Shown one piece after another: positions 43,500-54,384 of a stretch of 64,000 nt of DNA. The number at the start of each line of letters is the position of its first letter. The first letter of the stretch is position 1. Source of the DNA: Arthrobacter sp. NEB 688 (GTDB lineage Bacteria; Actinomycetota; Actinomycetes; Actinomycetales; Dermatophilaceae); contig NZ_CP053707.1 of the NCBI RefSeq assembly GCF_013201035.1, positions 3,534,001-3,598,000 on the forward strand, read 5' to 3'. The notes beneath the pieces are model-generated. The model saw nothing but the letters and a program-made list of their open reading frames with translations. It searched no databases and was not told the DNA's origin. The position numbers were made by a program, and so were the translations under genes.

Positions 43500-45350
43500 T
43501 CAGGCGGTGATGACCACCGGGGTGCCGTTCGCGACGAGGCGCCAGTCGGTCGAGGCGAAGGTCGGCGGGTCGATCTGCTTGTTGGCCGTGACCCAGTCGA
43601 TGAGCAGCTGCCGGATCTCGACCTGGCGGTTGTAGACCACCGGGGCCGTCGTGACGCCGGGGAAGCCGCCGCCGCCGGACTGCCGGTAGTTGTTGATCGC
43701 GATGACGAACTCCTGCGCCGGGTCGATCGGGGCGCCGGCGTACTGCAGGTCCGTGATGCGCGAGCCCGGGTCCTTCGCGATGTCGATCTCGTAGGTGAGG
43801 GGCGCGTCGAGGCCGCCCATGATGTCGTAGTTGTAGTCGGGGGTGCCGTTCGGCGCGGTCGAGGTCTTCGCGTTCGTCACCTGCTCCGGGGTGAACGGAC
43901 CGGCCGAGGTCACCTGCTGGAAGTAGGTCGCCGACTGCTCGAGGTAGGCCTTGACCTGTGCACCCGTGAGCGTGATGCCGAGCAGCGTGTTGTCGAAGAT
44001 GTACAGCCCCGCGACGTCGCGGACGGTCACCTCGCCCGCCGGGATGGCGGCGTCCTTGTTGAACGGCGCGGCGATCGAGAGCACGGGCAGGCCGGCCTGC
44101 GGGGTGCCGGCCAGGGCGTCCTTGACCGCCTGGCCCTGGACGAGGTTGATGAAGTCCATCGCGGCGGTGTCCTCGTAGCGCGAGGTGGCCGCCGACATCG
44201 CCTGGGTGCACGTGCCGACGACGCCGTTGACGTAGGCGAGGACCTTCTCGTGCGCGGGCTTGACGAGGGCGGCGATCTTCGCGTCCTCGGGGGCCGTGTT
44301 CGCGTTGAGCAGCGTCGCCGACGACGAGCACACGGACCAACGGCCGCGCTCGAAGCGCAGGTCGAGGTCCATGACCGAGACGCGCATCCCCCAGTAGTAC
44401 GGCTCGCTGAGCAGCACCTGGCGGCCGGTGACCTTGTTCGTCACGAGCTTCTGCGGGACCTCGAGGTGCGCGTGCCCGACGAGGATCGCGTCGATGCCGG
44501 CGACCTCCTCGGCGAGCTGGGTGCTGGCGTTCTCGGGGAAGGGCAGGGCGTCGCCGTAGCTCGAGCCCGGGACCGGGCCGGAGTGGCAGGACACGACGAC
44601 GACGTCGGCGCCCATCGCCTTGAGGCGCGGGACCATCACCTTGGCCTGCTCGACGATGCCGGGGAACCTCACCTTGCCCTCGACGTTGGCCTTGTCCCAG
44701 ATCGCGACACCGGGCGTCACGAGGCCGAGGATGCCGACCGTGACGTCCTTGCCGCCCTTGACCTTGACGCGCTTGAGCACGTACGGCGGGAAGACCGGTC
44801 GGCCGCTGTTCCAGTCGACCGAGTTGGCGGACAGGAGCGGGAAGCGGCACTGCTTCTGGAAGGCCCGCAGCGTGTCGAGGCCGTAGTTGTACTCGTGGTT
44901 GCCGAGCGCGGCCGCGTCGTAGCCGACGGCGTTCATCGCCAGGGCCATCGGGTGCTTGGAGCCGCCGGTGATCGGGTCGATCTTCGCGTAGTAGTACGCG
45001 AGCGGCGTGCCCTGGATGGTGTCGCCCGCGTCGAGCGTCAGGCAGGTGGAGGCGCCACGCTCGGCCCGCACGGCCTTGATGAGCGTCGCGGCCTTGGCGA
45101 TGCCGATCTGGTTGCCGGCCTTGTCGGAGTACGCGGCGTTGGCGAAGTAGTTCCAGTTGAAGACGTTGCCGTGCAGGTCGGTCGTGCCGAGCACGGTGAG
45201 GCGGAAGGTCTTCGAGCCGTGGTGGTGGTGGTCGTGGTCGCGCCCGTGGTGGGGGTCGGCGGAGGCCGCGGGGGCCGCCCAGAGGCCGGCGCCACCGACG
45301 ACGGCCATGGTGAGCAGCTGACGGCGGGATGCAGAGGTGTTGTCGGTCAC
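43500..45350 (-). CDS. Tat-exported 5'-nucleotidase/2',3'-cyclic phosphodiesterase family protein
   Basis: The 616-residue secreted metallophosphoesterase has a twin-arginine signal (SRRQLLTM before a hydrophobic stretch ending ASADP), a His-rich mature N-terminus (HHGRDHDHHHHG) that might bind metal, a catalytic domain with TTDLHGNV, GDTIQGT, LGNHEYNYG, SCHSGP and VGHAHLEV, and a 5_nucleotid_C domain from about residue 360 with the IAINNYRQSGGGGFPG loop. It would release phosphate from extracellular nucleotides. GTG 45350 is used and the gene stands alone. Confidence 0.92.
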   Translation of the reverse strand: MTDNTSASRRQLLTMAVVGGAGLWAAPAASADPHHGRDHDHHHHGSKTFRLTVLGTTDLHGNVFNWNYFANAAYSDKAGNQIGIAKAATLIKAVRAERGASTCLTLDAGDTIQGTPLAYYYAKIDPITGGSKHPMALAMNAVGYDAAALGNHEYNYGLDTLRAFQKQCRFPLLSANSVDWNSGRPVFPPYVLKRVKVKGGKDVTVGILGLVTPGVAIWDKANVEGKVRFPGIVEQAKVMVPRLKAMGADVVVVSCHSGPVPGSSYGDALPFPENASTQLAEEVAGIDAILVGHAHLEVPQKLVTNKVTGRQVLLSEPYYWGMRVSVMDLDLRFERGRWSVCSSSATLLNANTAPEDAKIAALVKPAHEKVLAYVNGVVGTCTQAMSAATSRYEDTAAMDFINLVQGQAVKDALAGTPQAGLPVLSIAAPFNKDAAIPAGEVTVRDVAGLYIFDNTLLGITLTGAQVKAYLEQSATYFQQVTSAGPFTPEQVTNAKTSTAPNGTPDYNYDIMGGLDAPLTYEIDIAKDPGSRITDLQYAGAPIDPAQEFVIAINNYRQSGGGGFPGVTTAPVVYNRQVEIRQLLIDWVTANKQIDPPTFASTDWRLVANGTPVVITA

Positions 45351-45479
45351 GGGGCGGCACGTTAGCCCGTCGGGGCGACCGGTGCGCGACGAGCGCGTGG
45401 CCGTTCTCTCAGGATGCGCTGAGCATCCGGTGAACGCCGAGGTCGCCGGGGTGTGGCGACGGTGGCGAGGCCCGACGGG

Positions 45480-47246
45480 TCAGCGGCGGCCGACGAACCA
45501 GTGGCGGATCTTCGCGATCCGCTCGGTCACCTGCTCGCTCGTCGCGGACGCGAGCTCGGGCCCGCCACAGGCCCGCCGCAGCTCCATGTGGATGTTCGCG
45601 TGGGGCGCCCCGGTCTTGCTCGAGTACGCCGCGACGAGCTTGTTGAGCTCCTTGCGCTGGGCGGCGAGGGCCCGGTGCTGCGCGACGGGCGTCGGCCCCC
45701 GGTCCGGCTGCGCCCGGCCGGCGCTCCCCTTGGCCTGCCTCGCCTGCCGCTCGTGCAGGAGCGTCGCCACCTGGTCCGGCTCGAGGAGCCCGGGCAGGCC
45801 GAGGTAGTCCTGCTCCTCCTCGGAGCCGACCTCCGCGTGCAGGCCGAACTGCTTGGCGTCGAAGAGGACGTGGTCGAAGTGCGCGTCCGACTCCAGCGCC
45901 TCGAAGCGGGACTCGTCGAGGCCGAGCGTCTTCTCGGTCCGGTTGGCGGCGGCGAGCATCCCCTCCTCCTCGGCCCACAGGGACGCCTCGTCCTCGTCGC
46001 TGCGCGGGCGGTCGAGCGCGTGGTCGCGCTCCTCCTCCATCGACGCGGCGAGCTGGAGGATGATCGGCACCGACGGCAGGAAGACCGAGGCGGTCTCTCC
46101 GCGGCGGCGGGCCCGCACGAAGCGGCCGACGGCCTGGGCGAAGAACAGCGGGGTCGAGGTCGAGGTGGCGTAGACGCCGACGGCCAGGCGCGGGACGTCG
46201 ACGCCCTCGGACACCATGCGCACCGCGACCATCCACCGCGTCTCGCTCTGCCCGAACTCCTCGATCCGCGAGCTGGCGCCGGCGTCGTCGGAGAGCACGA
46301 CGGTCGTCTTCTCGCCGGTGATGTCGGTGAGGATGCGGGCGTAGGCGCGGGCGACGGTCTGGTTCGAGGCGATGACCAGGCCCCCGGCGTCCGGCACGTG
46401 CCGGCGCACCTCGGACAGACGCTTGTCGGCGGCGCTGAGCACCGCCGGGATCCACTCGCCCTTGGGGTCGAGCGCGGTGCGCCAGGCGTGGGCGGTGATG
46501 TCCTTGGTCAGGGGCTCCCCGAGCCGGGCCGCCACCTCGTCACCGGCCTTGGTGCGCCAGCGCATCGCCCCGCCGTACGCGAGGAAGAGCACGGGGCGCA
46601 CGACGCCGTCGCGCAACGCGGCCGCGTACCCGTAGGTGTAGTCCGAGCCGGAGCGCAGGATGCCCTGGGCGTCCATCTCGTAGCGCACGAACGGGATGGG
46701 GTTGGTGTCGGACCGGAACGGGGTCCCGGTCAGCGAGAGGCGGCGCGCGGCCGGCGTGAAGGCCTCGCGGATGCCGTCGCCCCAGGAGCGGGCGTCGCCG
46801 CCGTGGTGGATCTCGTCGAGGATGATGAGCGTCGGCTCGGCCTCGGTGCGCCGCTTGTGCAGCCCCGGGTTGGCGGCCACCTGCGCGTAGGTCAGCGCCA
46901 CACCGTGGTACTCGCTGGACTGCACGCCGGCGCCGTTGGAGAACGAGGGGTTGAGCTGGATGCCCACGCGGCCCGCGGCGTCGGCCCACTGCGTCTTGAG
47001 GTGCTCGGTCGGGGCGACGACGGTGATCGCGCGCACGATGCCGCGGTCGAGCAGCTCGGTGGCGATGCGCAGGGCGTACGTCGTCTTGCCGGCGCCCGGC
47101 GTCGCGACCGCCAGGAAGTCCTTCTCGTGGCGGGCCAGGTAGGCGGCCAGCGCCTCCTCCTGCCACGCGCGCAGCTTCGACGCGGTACCCCACGCGGCCC
47201 GCTCGGGATAGGCGGGGGGCAGGTGTCCGGCAGCAGAGGTACTCAT
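45480..47246 (-). CDS. DEAD/DEAH-box superfamily 2 helicase
   Basis: The 588-residue protein has a helicase core: RAWQEEALAAYL (Q-like), Walker A TPGAGKTT, the DEIHHGG box, LTGTPF and, in the second RecA domain, VAVRMVSEGVDVPRL and QAVGRFVRARRRGE. The C-terminal 200 residues are acidic or basic helices without a known domain. Conserved actinobacterial homologues are annotated only as DEAD/DEAH helicases. ATG 47246 is chosen just before the conserved region. Confidence 0.9.
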   Translation of the reverse strand: MSTSAAGHLPPAYPERAAWGTASKLRAWQEEALAAYLARHEKDFLAVATPGAGKTTYALRIATELLDRGIVRAITVVAPTEHLKTQWADAAGRVGIQLNPSFSNGAGVQSSEYHGVALTYAQVAANPGLHKRRTEAEPTLIILDEIHHGGDARSWGDGIREAFTPAARRLSLTGTPFRSDTNPIPFVRYEMDAQGILRSGSDYTYGYAAALRDGVVRPVLFLAYGGAMRWRTKAGDEVAARLGEPLTKDITAHAWRTALDPKGEWIPAVLSAADKRLSEVRRHVPDAGGLVIASNQTVARAYARILTDITGEKTTVVLSDDAGASSRIEEFGQSETRWMVAVRMVSEGVDVPRLAVGVYATSTSTPLFFAQAVGRFVRARRRGETASVFLPSVPIILQLAASMEEERDHALDRPRSDEDEASLWAEEEGMLAAANRTEKTLGLDESRFEALESDAHFDHVLFDAKQFGLHAEVGSEEEQDYLGLPGLLEPDQVATLLHERQARQAKGSAGRAQPDRGPTPVAQHRALAAQRKELNKLVAAYSSKTGAPHANIHMELRRACGGPELASATSEQVTERIAKIRHWFVGRR

Positions 47247-47288
47247 GGGCGAGCGCCACGATAACCGCCCACCGGACGACACACCGAA

Positions 47289-47313
47289 GGCCCCGGCGGA
47301 TTGCGCCGGGGCC
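47289..47313 (-). terminator. Terminator of the M43 protease gene
   Basis: A perfect 10-bp stem (GGCCCCGGCG and CGCCGGGGCC, loop GATTG) lies about 30 bases past the stop at 47342 on the minus strand. Confidence 0.65.
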
Positions 47314-47341
47314 CTCGGTCTGTGCTAGCGGTGATGGGTGG

Positions 47342-48334
47342 TCAGACGTTGCGGTAGGCGAGCCAGGCGTTCTGCATCCGGGTGGCCTGGCCGGTCGTGA
47401 AGGTGTTCATGCACGCGTCGTCCGAGTAGTCCATGAAGTTGGTGATCGGGTCGGCGCCGGCGGTGCCGCAGGTGTCGCGGCCCGTCGGGCAGCCGTAGGC
47501 CGGCGAGGCCTCGGCCGGGGTGTCGGAGACCGAGTCCCCGCTGCCCGAGCAGCCGCCCTGGAAGGTGTGGTAGAGGTTCATCCAGTGGCCGACCTCGTGG
47601 GTGCCGGTGTCGCCCAGGTTGTACGGCGCGGCGGTCCCGCCGGGCACGGACTGGTCGAGGATGACGACGCCGTCCATGACGTCGAGGCTGGACTTGGGGA
47701 AGGTCGCCCAGCCGAGGAGGCCGCCCCCGAGGTTGGCGGTGTAGAGGTTGAGGTCGCCCATGTTGCCCTTGCGCAGGGCGGTCTTCATCTGGCGCTCCTG
47801 GGTCGTGCCGTCGGTCAGGCCCTGGTACCAGGACGCGTTGGTCGTCGTGTCCGTGCCCGCGAGGCGGAAGGAGAACCCGGCCGAGGAGTAGGCGTTGTTG
47901 AGGACCGAGATCTGGTTGCTGATCTGGGTGCTCGTCAGCTTGCCGTTCGTGCCGTCGGTGATGACGTGCACGTAGACGTCGACGATGCCACCGGCGAAGG
48001 CCGCGGAGGGCTTCTTGTTGGAGGCGGTGGCGGAGCGCTGCGCCGAGTCGGTGACGGCCTTGCCGTCGGTGCGGGTGTCGTAGCCCTTGGCCGCGAGCGC
48101 CTTGGCGAGCGCGGCGTCGTTCGCCTTGGTCTGCGCCGGGGTCAGCTCGTGCGGGTCGGCCCGGTTCGGGCCGGCGGCGTGACGGCCGCCCACGACGTCG
48201 CTGTGCACGGCGCACTGGGCCGACTGGGCGGTGTCCGCGGTCATCGGACGGGCCTGGGCGGACGAGAGGGGCACGAGCGAGCCGGCGACGCCGAGGGTGA
48301 GGGCGGCGAGGGCCGTGAGGGGACGAGTACGCAT
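47342..48334 (-). CDS. Secreted M43-family zinc metalloprotease
   Basis: The 330-residue protein has a signal peptide ending at AQARP, a pro-region to about residue 110, and an M43B (pappalysin-like) metzincin domain: the zinc site [13 protein letters not shown], cysteines around it ([24 protein letters not shown]) that would form disulphides, and a Met-turn in [13 protein letters not shown]. It is an extracellular endopeptidase and the second secreted protease in the window. ATG 48334 has a GGAAGGA-like site upstream. Confidence 0.92.
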   Translation of the reverse strand: MRTRPLTALAALTLGVAGSLVPLSSAQARPMTADTAQSAQCAVHSDVVGGRHAAGPNRADPHELTPAQTKANDAALAKALAAKGYDTRTDGKAVTDSAQRSATASNKKPSAAFAGGIVDVYVHVITDGTNGKLTSTQISNQISVLNNAYSSAGFSFRLAGTDTTTNASWYQGLTDGTTQERQMKTALRKGNMGDLNLYTANLGGGLLGWATFPKSSLDVMDGVVILDQSVPGGTAAPYNLGDTGTHEVGHWMNLYHTFQGGCSGSGDSVSDTPAEASPAYGCPTGRDTCGTAGADPITNFMDYSDDACMNTFTTGQATRMQNAWLAYRNV

Positions 48335-48536
48335 GGGCGTCCTTCCGGAAGGTCACGCCCGGCCGGGTCGACCGGGGCACCCGCAGGACGCTAGGCGCGC
48401 GTTCGGGTCGCGGGGGTCAGCCCGGGGTCAGGGTTGGGTAAGACCTCACCCTCCCGCGATACGCGCCGGATGACTGCTGCGGGTCAGGCGCACGTCAGGA
48501 CTCCGTCAACTCCGCGACCCGGCCCTCAGGTCGCTC

Positions 48537-48845
48537 TCAGTCGCCGTCCTCCGGCGGCCGGAGGCCGTCGAAGATCTCCTTGCAGGTCGGGCAGACCGGG
48601 AAGCGGTCGGGGTTGCGCCCGGGGATCCAGACCTTGCCGCAGAGGGCGGTCACCGGCTCCCCCGACAGCGCGCTCTCGAGGATCTTCTCCTTGCGCACGT
48701 AGTGCGCGAAGCGCTCGTGGTCGCCGGGCTCGGCGACCTCCGGGACGGTCTCGGTGCGCTCGAGGACGGCCGTCTGCGTCTGCGGACCGCCGGGCTGCGG
48801 CTGGGGCGCGTTCGGGTCGCTGGGCGGAGGCATCGTCTCGCTCAT
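48537..48845 (-). CDS. DUF3039 protein
   Basis: The 102-residue actinobacterial protein of DUF3039 has an N-terminal low-complexity stretch (Pro/Gln), then HERFAHYVRKEKILESAL, TALCGKVWIPGRNPDRFPVCPTCKEI, where three cysteines (ALCG and CPTC) suggest a metal-binding knuckle. Function is unknown. ATG 48845 is used; an ATG-like start two codons upstream is possible. Confidence 0.85.
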   Translation of the reverse strand: MSETMPPPSDPNAPQPQPGGPQTQTAVLERTETVPEVAEPGDHERFAHYVRKEKILESALSGEPVTALCGKVWIPGRNPDRFPVCPTCKEIFDGLRPPEDGD

Positions 48846-48893
48846 GGGCACGAGGGTACGCGCTGGACCTGCGGGTCCCGCCCGGCCCGGACG

Positions 48894-49451
48894 TCAGTTG
48901 AGCGAGGGGTCCGGCGGGTAGAGCGCCATCCAGCGCAGCGGCTCGGGCTGGCGGCGCAGCACCCGCTGCCACAGGTCGGCCGGCTGGTCGGTGAAGGCGT
49001 CGGCGCTCTCGGTGTCGACGACGAACCAGGAGCCCGTCGCGACCTCCTCCTCGAGCTGCCCGGGCGACCACCCGGCGTAGCCCGCGAAGATGCGCAGCCC
49101 CGACAGCTCGGGGACGACGAGCGGCGGCGGGGTGTCGAGGTCGACCAGCGCGACGGCCCCGAAGAGCCGGCGCACGCCCGTGGGCTCGGGCGAGTCGCCG
49201 GGGACGGCGACCAGCCCGAGCGCGGAGTCCAGCTGCACCGGGCCGCCCTGGAAGAGGGTGGCCGGCCGGCTCGCGTGCTCCTCCCAGCCGGGCAGGACGG
49301 AGTCGATGCCGGCGTCGACGGGGCGGTTGAGCACGAGGCCCTGCGCCCCGTCGTCGCCGTGGTGCAGCACGAGGACGACGCTGCGGTGGAAGACGCCCTC
49401 CTCGATCTGCGGGGTGGCGACGAGGAGGCGCCCGGTGGTGGTGGCGCTCAC
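48894..49451 (-). CDS. YqgE/AlgH family protein (UPF0301)
   Basis: The 185-residue protein has family motifs GRLLVATPQIEEGVFHRSVVLVLHH, GLVLNRPVD, FQGGPV, and RIFAGYAGWSPGQLEEE. It is soluble; the biochemical function is unclear. GTG 49451 overlaps the DEAD-box helicase stop by 4 bases, so it is co-translated with it. Confidence 0.92.
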   Translation of the reverse strand: MSATTTGRLLVATPQIEEGVFHRSVVLVLHHGDDGAQGLVLNRPVDAGIDSVLPGWEEHASRPATLFQGGPVQLDSALGLVAVPGDSPEPTGVRRLFGAVALVDLDTPPPLVVPELSGLRIFAGYAGWSPGQLEEEVATGSWFVVDTESADAFTDQPADLWQRVLRRQPEPLRWMALYPPDPSLN

Positions 49452-51658
49452 GCGCCCATTCTGCCCCCGCGGCCCGACGGACGTCCGCCGCTGCGGGCAC
49501 CACCCTGCGGGCGGCCGCCGCGAGGGCCACCGCGGTGCGGACCGCCACGGTGCGGGCCACCACGGCCGCGGCCCTGGGGCTTGGCCTCGAGCAGCGGGCG
49601 CCAGACCTCGTCGGGCACCGGCACGCCGGTCGGCGCGACGCCGCCGAGCGCGGTGACGGTCGCGTCGCCCGGGGCCACCTTGGCGACCTGCGCCTCGGCG
49701 CCGGCCCCCTCGATGATGCGGGTGACCATCTTGCGCTGGTGCGGGAGGGCGAGCATGACGACGGCGCCCTCCTCGCCCGCACGGGCGGTGCGGCCGGCGC
49801 GGTGCAGGTAGTCCTTGTGGTCGGTCGGCGGGTCGACCTGGACGACCATCCCGATGTCGTCGACGTGGATGCCGCGGGCGGCGACGTCGGTGGCGACGAG
49901 GACGGGCACGCGGCCGTCGCGGAAGGCCCCGAGGACGCGGTTGCGCACGCCCTGCGAGAGACCACCGTGCAGCGCCGCGGCGAGGACGCCGCGCTCGCGC
50001 AGCTCACGGGCGATGCGCTCGGCCCCGAGCTGGGTGCGGGCGAAGACGACCGTTCGGCCCGGGCGGGAGCACAGCTCGGCGGTCAGCGCCTTCTTGTCCT
50101 GCGGGTCGATGAGGAGCACGTGGTGGCTCATCGTCGTCACCGCGGCCTGCGCGTCGTCGGTCGAGTGCGTCACCGGGTCGACGAGGTACTTCTCCACGAG
50201 GGAGTCGACCCCGCGGTCGAGGGTCGCCGAGAAGAGCAGGCGCTGCCCGCCCTCGGGGACGGCGTCGAGGATCGCGGTGACCTCGGGGACGAAGCCCATG
50301 TCGGCCATGTGGTCGGCCTCGTCGAGGATGGCGACCTCGATGGCGCCGAGCTCGACGGCGCCGCGCTCCATGAGGTCGACGAGGCGGCCCGGCGTCGCGA
50401 CGAGCAGGTGCACGCCGCGGTTGAGCGCTGAGATCTGGCCCTCGTACGAGAGGCCGCCGGCGACGAGGCGGTGCTTGAGCCCGGTGACGTGGATGAACGG
50501 CTCGAGCGCGTCGCTCACCTGCATGGCGAGCTCACGCGTCGGCACGAGCACGAGCGCCCGGGGGCGGCGCGGCTCGGGGCGCACGCCGTCGGAGAGGCGC
50601 GCGATGGTCGGCAGGCCGAAGGCGAGGGTCTTGCCCGAGCCGGTGCGACCGCGGCCGAGGACGTCCCGGCCGGCGAGCGCGTCGGGGATCGTCGCGGCCT
50701 GGATCGGGAAGGGCTCGGCGATGCCGTCGCGAGCGAGGCGCTCGACGAGGCGCTCCGGCAGGCCGAGGGCGGCGAAGCCGTTGTCCTCGGTCACCTCGCG
50801 CGGGCCACCGGCCGCGACCGAGCGGTACGCGGTCCAGGTGTCGGCCTCGGCGCGCTCGGCCTCGGCGTCCTCGAACGAGCGGGGCTGCTCGACGTGGCGG
50901 CCCTCGTGGCGGTCACGGCGCACGGGGTCGGCGACGCGCGGCGAGCGCTCGCGGAAGGGGCGGTCGCCCCGCTCGCGGCGGGGGCGCTCGTCGTGGGGGC
51001 GGTGCACGCGGCGCTCCTCGCCGTCACCGGAGACCCAGCGTCGGGGGCGGTCGTCGCGCTGCGGGCGTTCGTCGCGCTGGAAGCGGTCGTCGCGGCGCGG
51101 GCGGTCGTCGCGCTCGAAGCGCTGCGGGCGCTCGTCGCGCTGGCCACGGTCGTCACGACGCGGACGGTCGTCACGCTCGAAGCGCGCCGGGCGGTCCTCG
51201 CGCTGGAAGCGGGCGGGACGCTCGTCCCGCTGGAAGCGCGCCGGGCGCTCGTCGCGCGGGCCGCGGTCGTCACGCCGCGGGCGGTCGTCACGCTCGAACC
51301 GCGCCGGGCGGTCCTCGCGCTGGAAGCGCGCAGGGCGCTCGTCGCGCGGGCCGCGGTCGTCGCGGCGGGGGCGGTCGTCGCGCTGGAAGCGCGCCGGGCG
51401 CTCGTCGCGCTCGAAGCGCCGGGGGCGGTCCTCGCGCTGGAGGCCCTCGCGGCGGTCGCTGCGGGCCGGGCGGTCACCGCGGCGCGGGTCCTCGCGGTCC
51501 CAGCGCGGCGAGCGCTCGGCGCGGGGACGCTTGGGGCGGTCGGCGGTGTCGGTGCTGCGGGCGGGCTGGCCACGGTGCGGCTTCTTGGGGCCCTTCTGGG
51601 CCTCGGCCTTCTGGGCAGCGGTCCATCGGGCCTTGGGCCCGGTCACCTTCTTGGGCAT
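49448..51658 (-). CDS. DEAD-box RNA helicase with Arg/Asp-rich repeat extension
   Basis: The 736-residue protein starts with a basic lead, then residues about 76-206 are near-perfect repeats of a 30-residue unit built from RPARFQRDDRPRRDDRG-like steps. The core follows: PFPIQAATIPDALAGRD (Q motif), GRGRTGSGKT, PTRELA, DEADHMADM, SATLD, FARTQLGAERIAREL, HRAGRTARAG. The C-terminus is Gly/Arg-rich. Such RNA helicases act in ribosome biogenesis and cold response. A leader of about 215 bases without a gene lies before ATG 51658. yqgE overlaps the end. Confidence 0.93.
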   Translation of the reverse strand: MPKKVTGPKARWTAAQKAEAQKGPKKPHRGQPARSTDTADRPKRPRAERSPRWDREDPRRGDRPARSDRREGLQREDRPRRFERDERPARFQRDDRPRRDDRGPRDERPARFQREDRPARFERDDRPRRDDRGPRDERPARFQRDERPARFQREDRPARFERDDRPRRDDRGQRDERPQRFERDDRPRRDDRFQRDERPQRDDRPRRWVSGDGEERRVHRPHDERPRRERGDRPFRERSPRVADPVRRDRHEGRHVEQPRSFEDAEAERAEADTWTAYRSVAAGGPREVTEDNGFAALGLPERLVERLARDGIAEPFPIQAATIPDALAGRDVLGRGRTGSGKTLAFGLPTIARLSDGVRPEPRRPRALVLVPTRELAMQVSDALEPFIHVTGLKHRLVAGGLSYEGQISALNRGVHLLVATPGRLVDLMERGAVELGAIEVAILDEADHMADMGFVPEVTAILDAVPEGGQRLLFSATLDRGVDSLVEKYLVDPVTHSTDDAQAAVTTMSHHVLLIDPQDKKALTAELCSRPGRTVVFARTQLGAERIARELRERGVLAAALHGGLSQGVRNRVLGAFRDGRVPVLVATDVAARGIHVDDIGMVVQVDPPTDHKDYLHRAGRTARAGEEGAVVMLALPHQRKMVTRIIEGAGAEAQVAKVAPGDATVTALGGVAPTGVPVPDEVWRPLLEAKPQGRGRGGPHRGGPHRGGPRGGRPQGGARSGGRPSGRGGRMGA
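51041..51433 (-). repeat. 90-bp coding repeats in the helicase N-terminus
   Basis: The DNA encoding residues about 76-206 repeats with a 30-codon period, each unit carrying variants of RFQR(D/E)(D/E)RPAR and RDDRPRRDDRG. Repeat-unit number is likely to vary by slippage or recombination. Confidence 0.75.
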
Positions 51659-51875
51659 GCGTGAGTCACCTTCGTGGTTCGTCGGTTCGGTTGACAGACA
51701 CGTCGTCAACCGGTGGCGAACCAGCACGGACAACGAGCCTCGGGGCCGTCTGTGGCCCTGGGTGGCCGGTTCGACCTGTCGATGTCACCGGCGTACCGGG
51801 TGGGAGTGGAGCGGGCCCGCACTCTGCGGGCGTCGGCGCGGCCAGGCGCCGGACCACCTCGGTGAAGGGTCCAGT

Positions 51876-52252
51876 CTACCAGCGCGCGGGGGTCGCCCCG
51901 GCCACGCGGCGGCGCCCGAGGGCCACGGCGAGGAGCACCCCGAGCGCCACGCCGGTCAGGTCGGCGAGCGCGTCGAGGGGGTCACCGCTGCGGGCCGGCA
52001 GGAGCGTGGCCTGCACGACCTCGCTGAGGACGGCGTGCGTCGCGAACACCCCTGCGGCCCACCGGGCCCGCACCCCCGCGAGCACGGCGAGGGCCACGGG
52101 CACGAGGAAGACCGTGAGGTGGACCACCTTGTCCGCGTGCGGGAACGGGTCCACCCCCGGCGCACGCGGCACGTAGAGCACGACGAGCTGGACGAGGGTC
52201 GCGGCCAGCGCGAGCGCCCCGGCCACCCGGCCGGGGCGCGAGGGCGCCGGGG

Positions 52253-52256
<4 letters not shown>
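51876..52256 (-). CDS. VanZ-like membrane protein
   Basis: The 126-residue protein has four helices and the VanZ-like pattern DKVVHLTVFLVPVALA and SEVVQATLLPARSGDPLDALADLTG. VanZ-family proteins have diverse, mostly unknown roles, and the name does not imply glycopeptide resistance. GTG 52256 overlaps the malic enzyme stop by 4 bases. Confidence 0.83.
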
Positions 52257-53680
<1,424 letters not shown>

Positions 53681-53763
53681 GCGGTCGATTCAACCGCGTA
53701 CCGGCAGGTATCCCGAATCGGGGTCCGTGGTGCGGGCGCCCGGGCGGCGCTAGCGTGACCCGC

Positions 53764-54384
53764 ATGTCGGACCACGTGGACGTGACCGGCACCGGCAGCG
53801 CCGGTGCACCGCCCGACGTCGTCGTCCTCGACGTGCGCGTGCACGTCGACGGGCCGGACGTCGCCTCGGCCCTCGGTGGGCTCGCCGACCGGCTCACGGC
53901 CGCGCTCGCCGCGTCCGACGACCACGGGGTGCGCGAGGCGGACCGGCGCACGACCGGGATGGGCGTCTCACCCCGGTGGGACCGCGAGGGCCAGGGGGTC
54001 GTCGGCTACACCGCGCACCAGTCGCTGCGCCTGCAGGTGCACGACCGGGACCGCGCCGGCGCCGTCATCGCGGCCCTCGCCGGGGCCGCCGGCGACGCGC
54101 TCGGGGTCGACGGGGTCTCGCTCGAGGTGGCCGACCCCGCTCCCCTGCTCGTCCGCGCGCGCGACGCGGCCTTCGCCGACGCGCGGGCCCGGGCGCAGCA
54201 GTGGGCCTACCTGGCCGGCCGGCCGCTCGGCCCGGTCGTGCGCGTGCGCGAGGTCCCGGCGGGCGGCGTCGCGCCGATGCCCAAGGCCCGCTTCGCCTCC
54301 GCCGACGCCTCGGTCCCGCTCGTGGGCGGCGAGTCGGCGGTCTCCGTGGAGGTGCGGGTCCGCTTCGCGCTGGGCGAGCCGTGA
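53764..54384 (+). CDS. SIMPL (DUF541) domain protein
   Basis: The 206-residue protein has the SIMPL pattern: VDVTGTGSAGAPPDVVVLDVRVHV, TTGMGVSPRWD, VVGYTAHQSLRL, and the helix ARDAAFADARARAQQWAYLAGR. No signal peptide is seen, so it is probably cytoplasmic. Function is unknown. Its stop overlaps the next GTG by 4 bases. Confidence 0.85.
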   Translation: MSDHVDVTGTGSAGAPPDVVVLDVRVHVDGPDVASALGGLADRLTAALAASDDHGVREADRRTTGMGVSPRWDREGQGVVGYTAHQSLRLQVHDRDRAGAVIAALAGAAGDALGVDGVSLEVADPAPLLVRARDAAFADARARAQQWAYLAGRPLGPVVRVREVPAGGVAPMPKARFASADASVPLVGGESAVSVEVRVRFALGEP

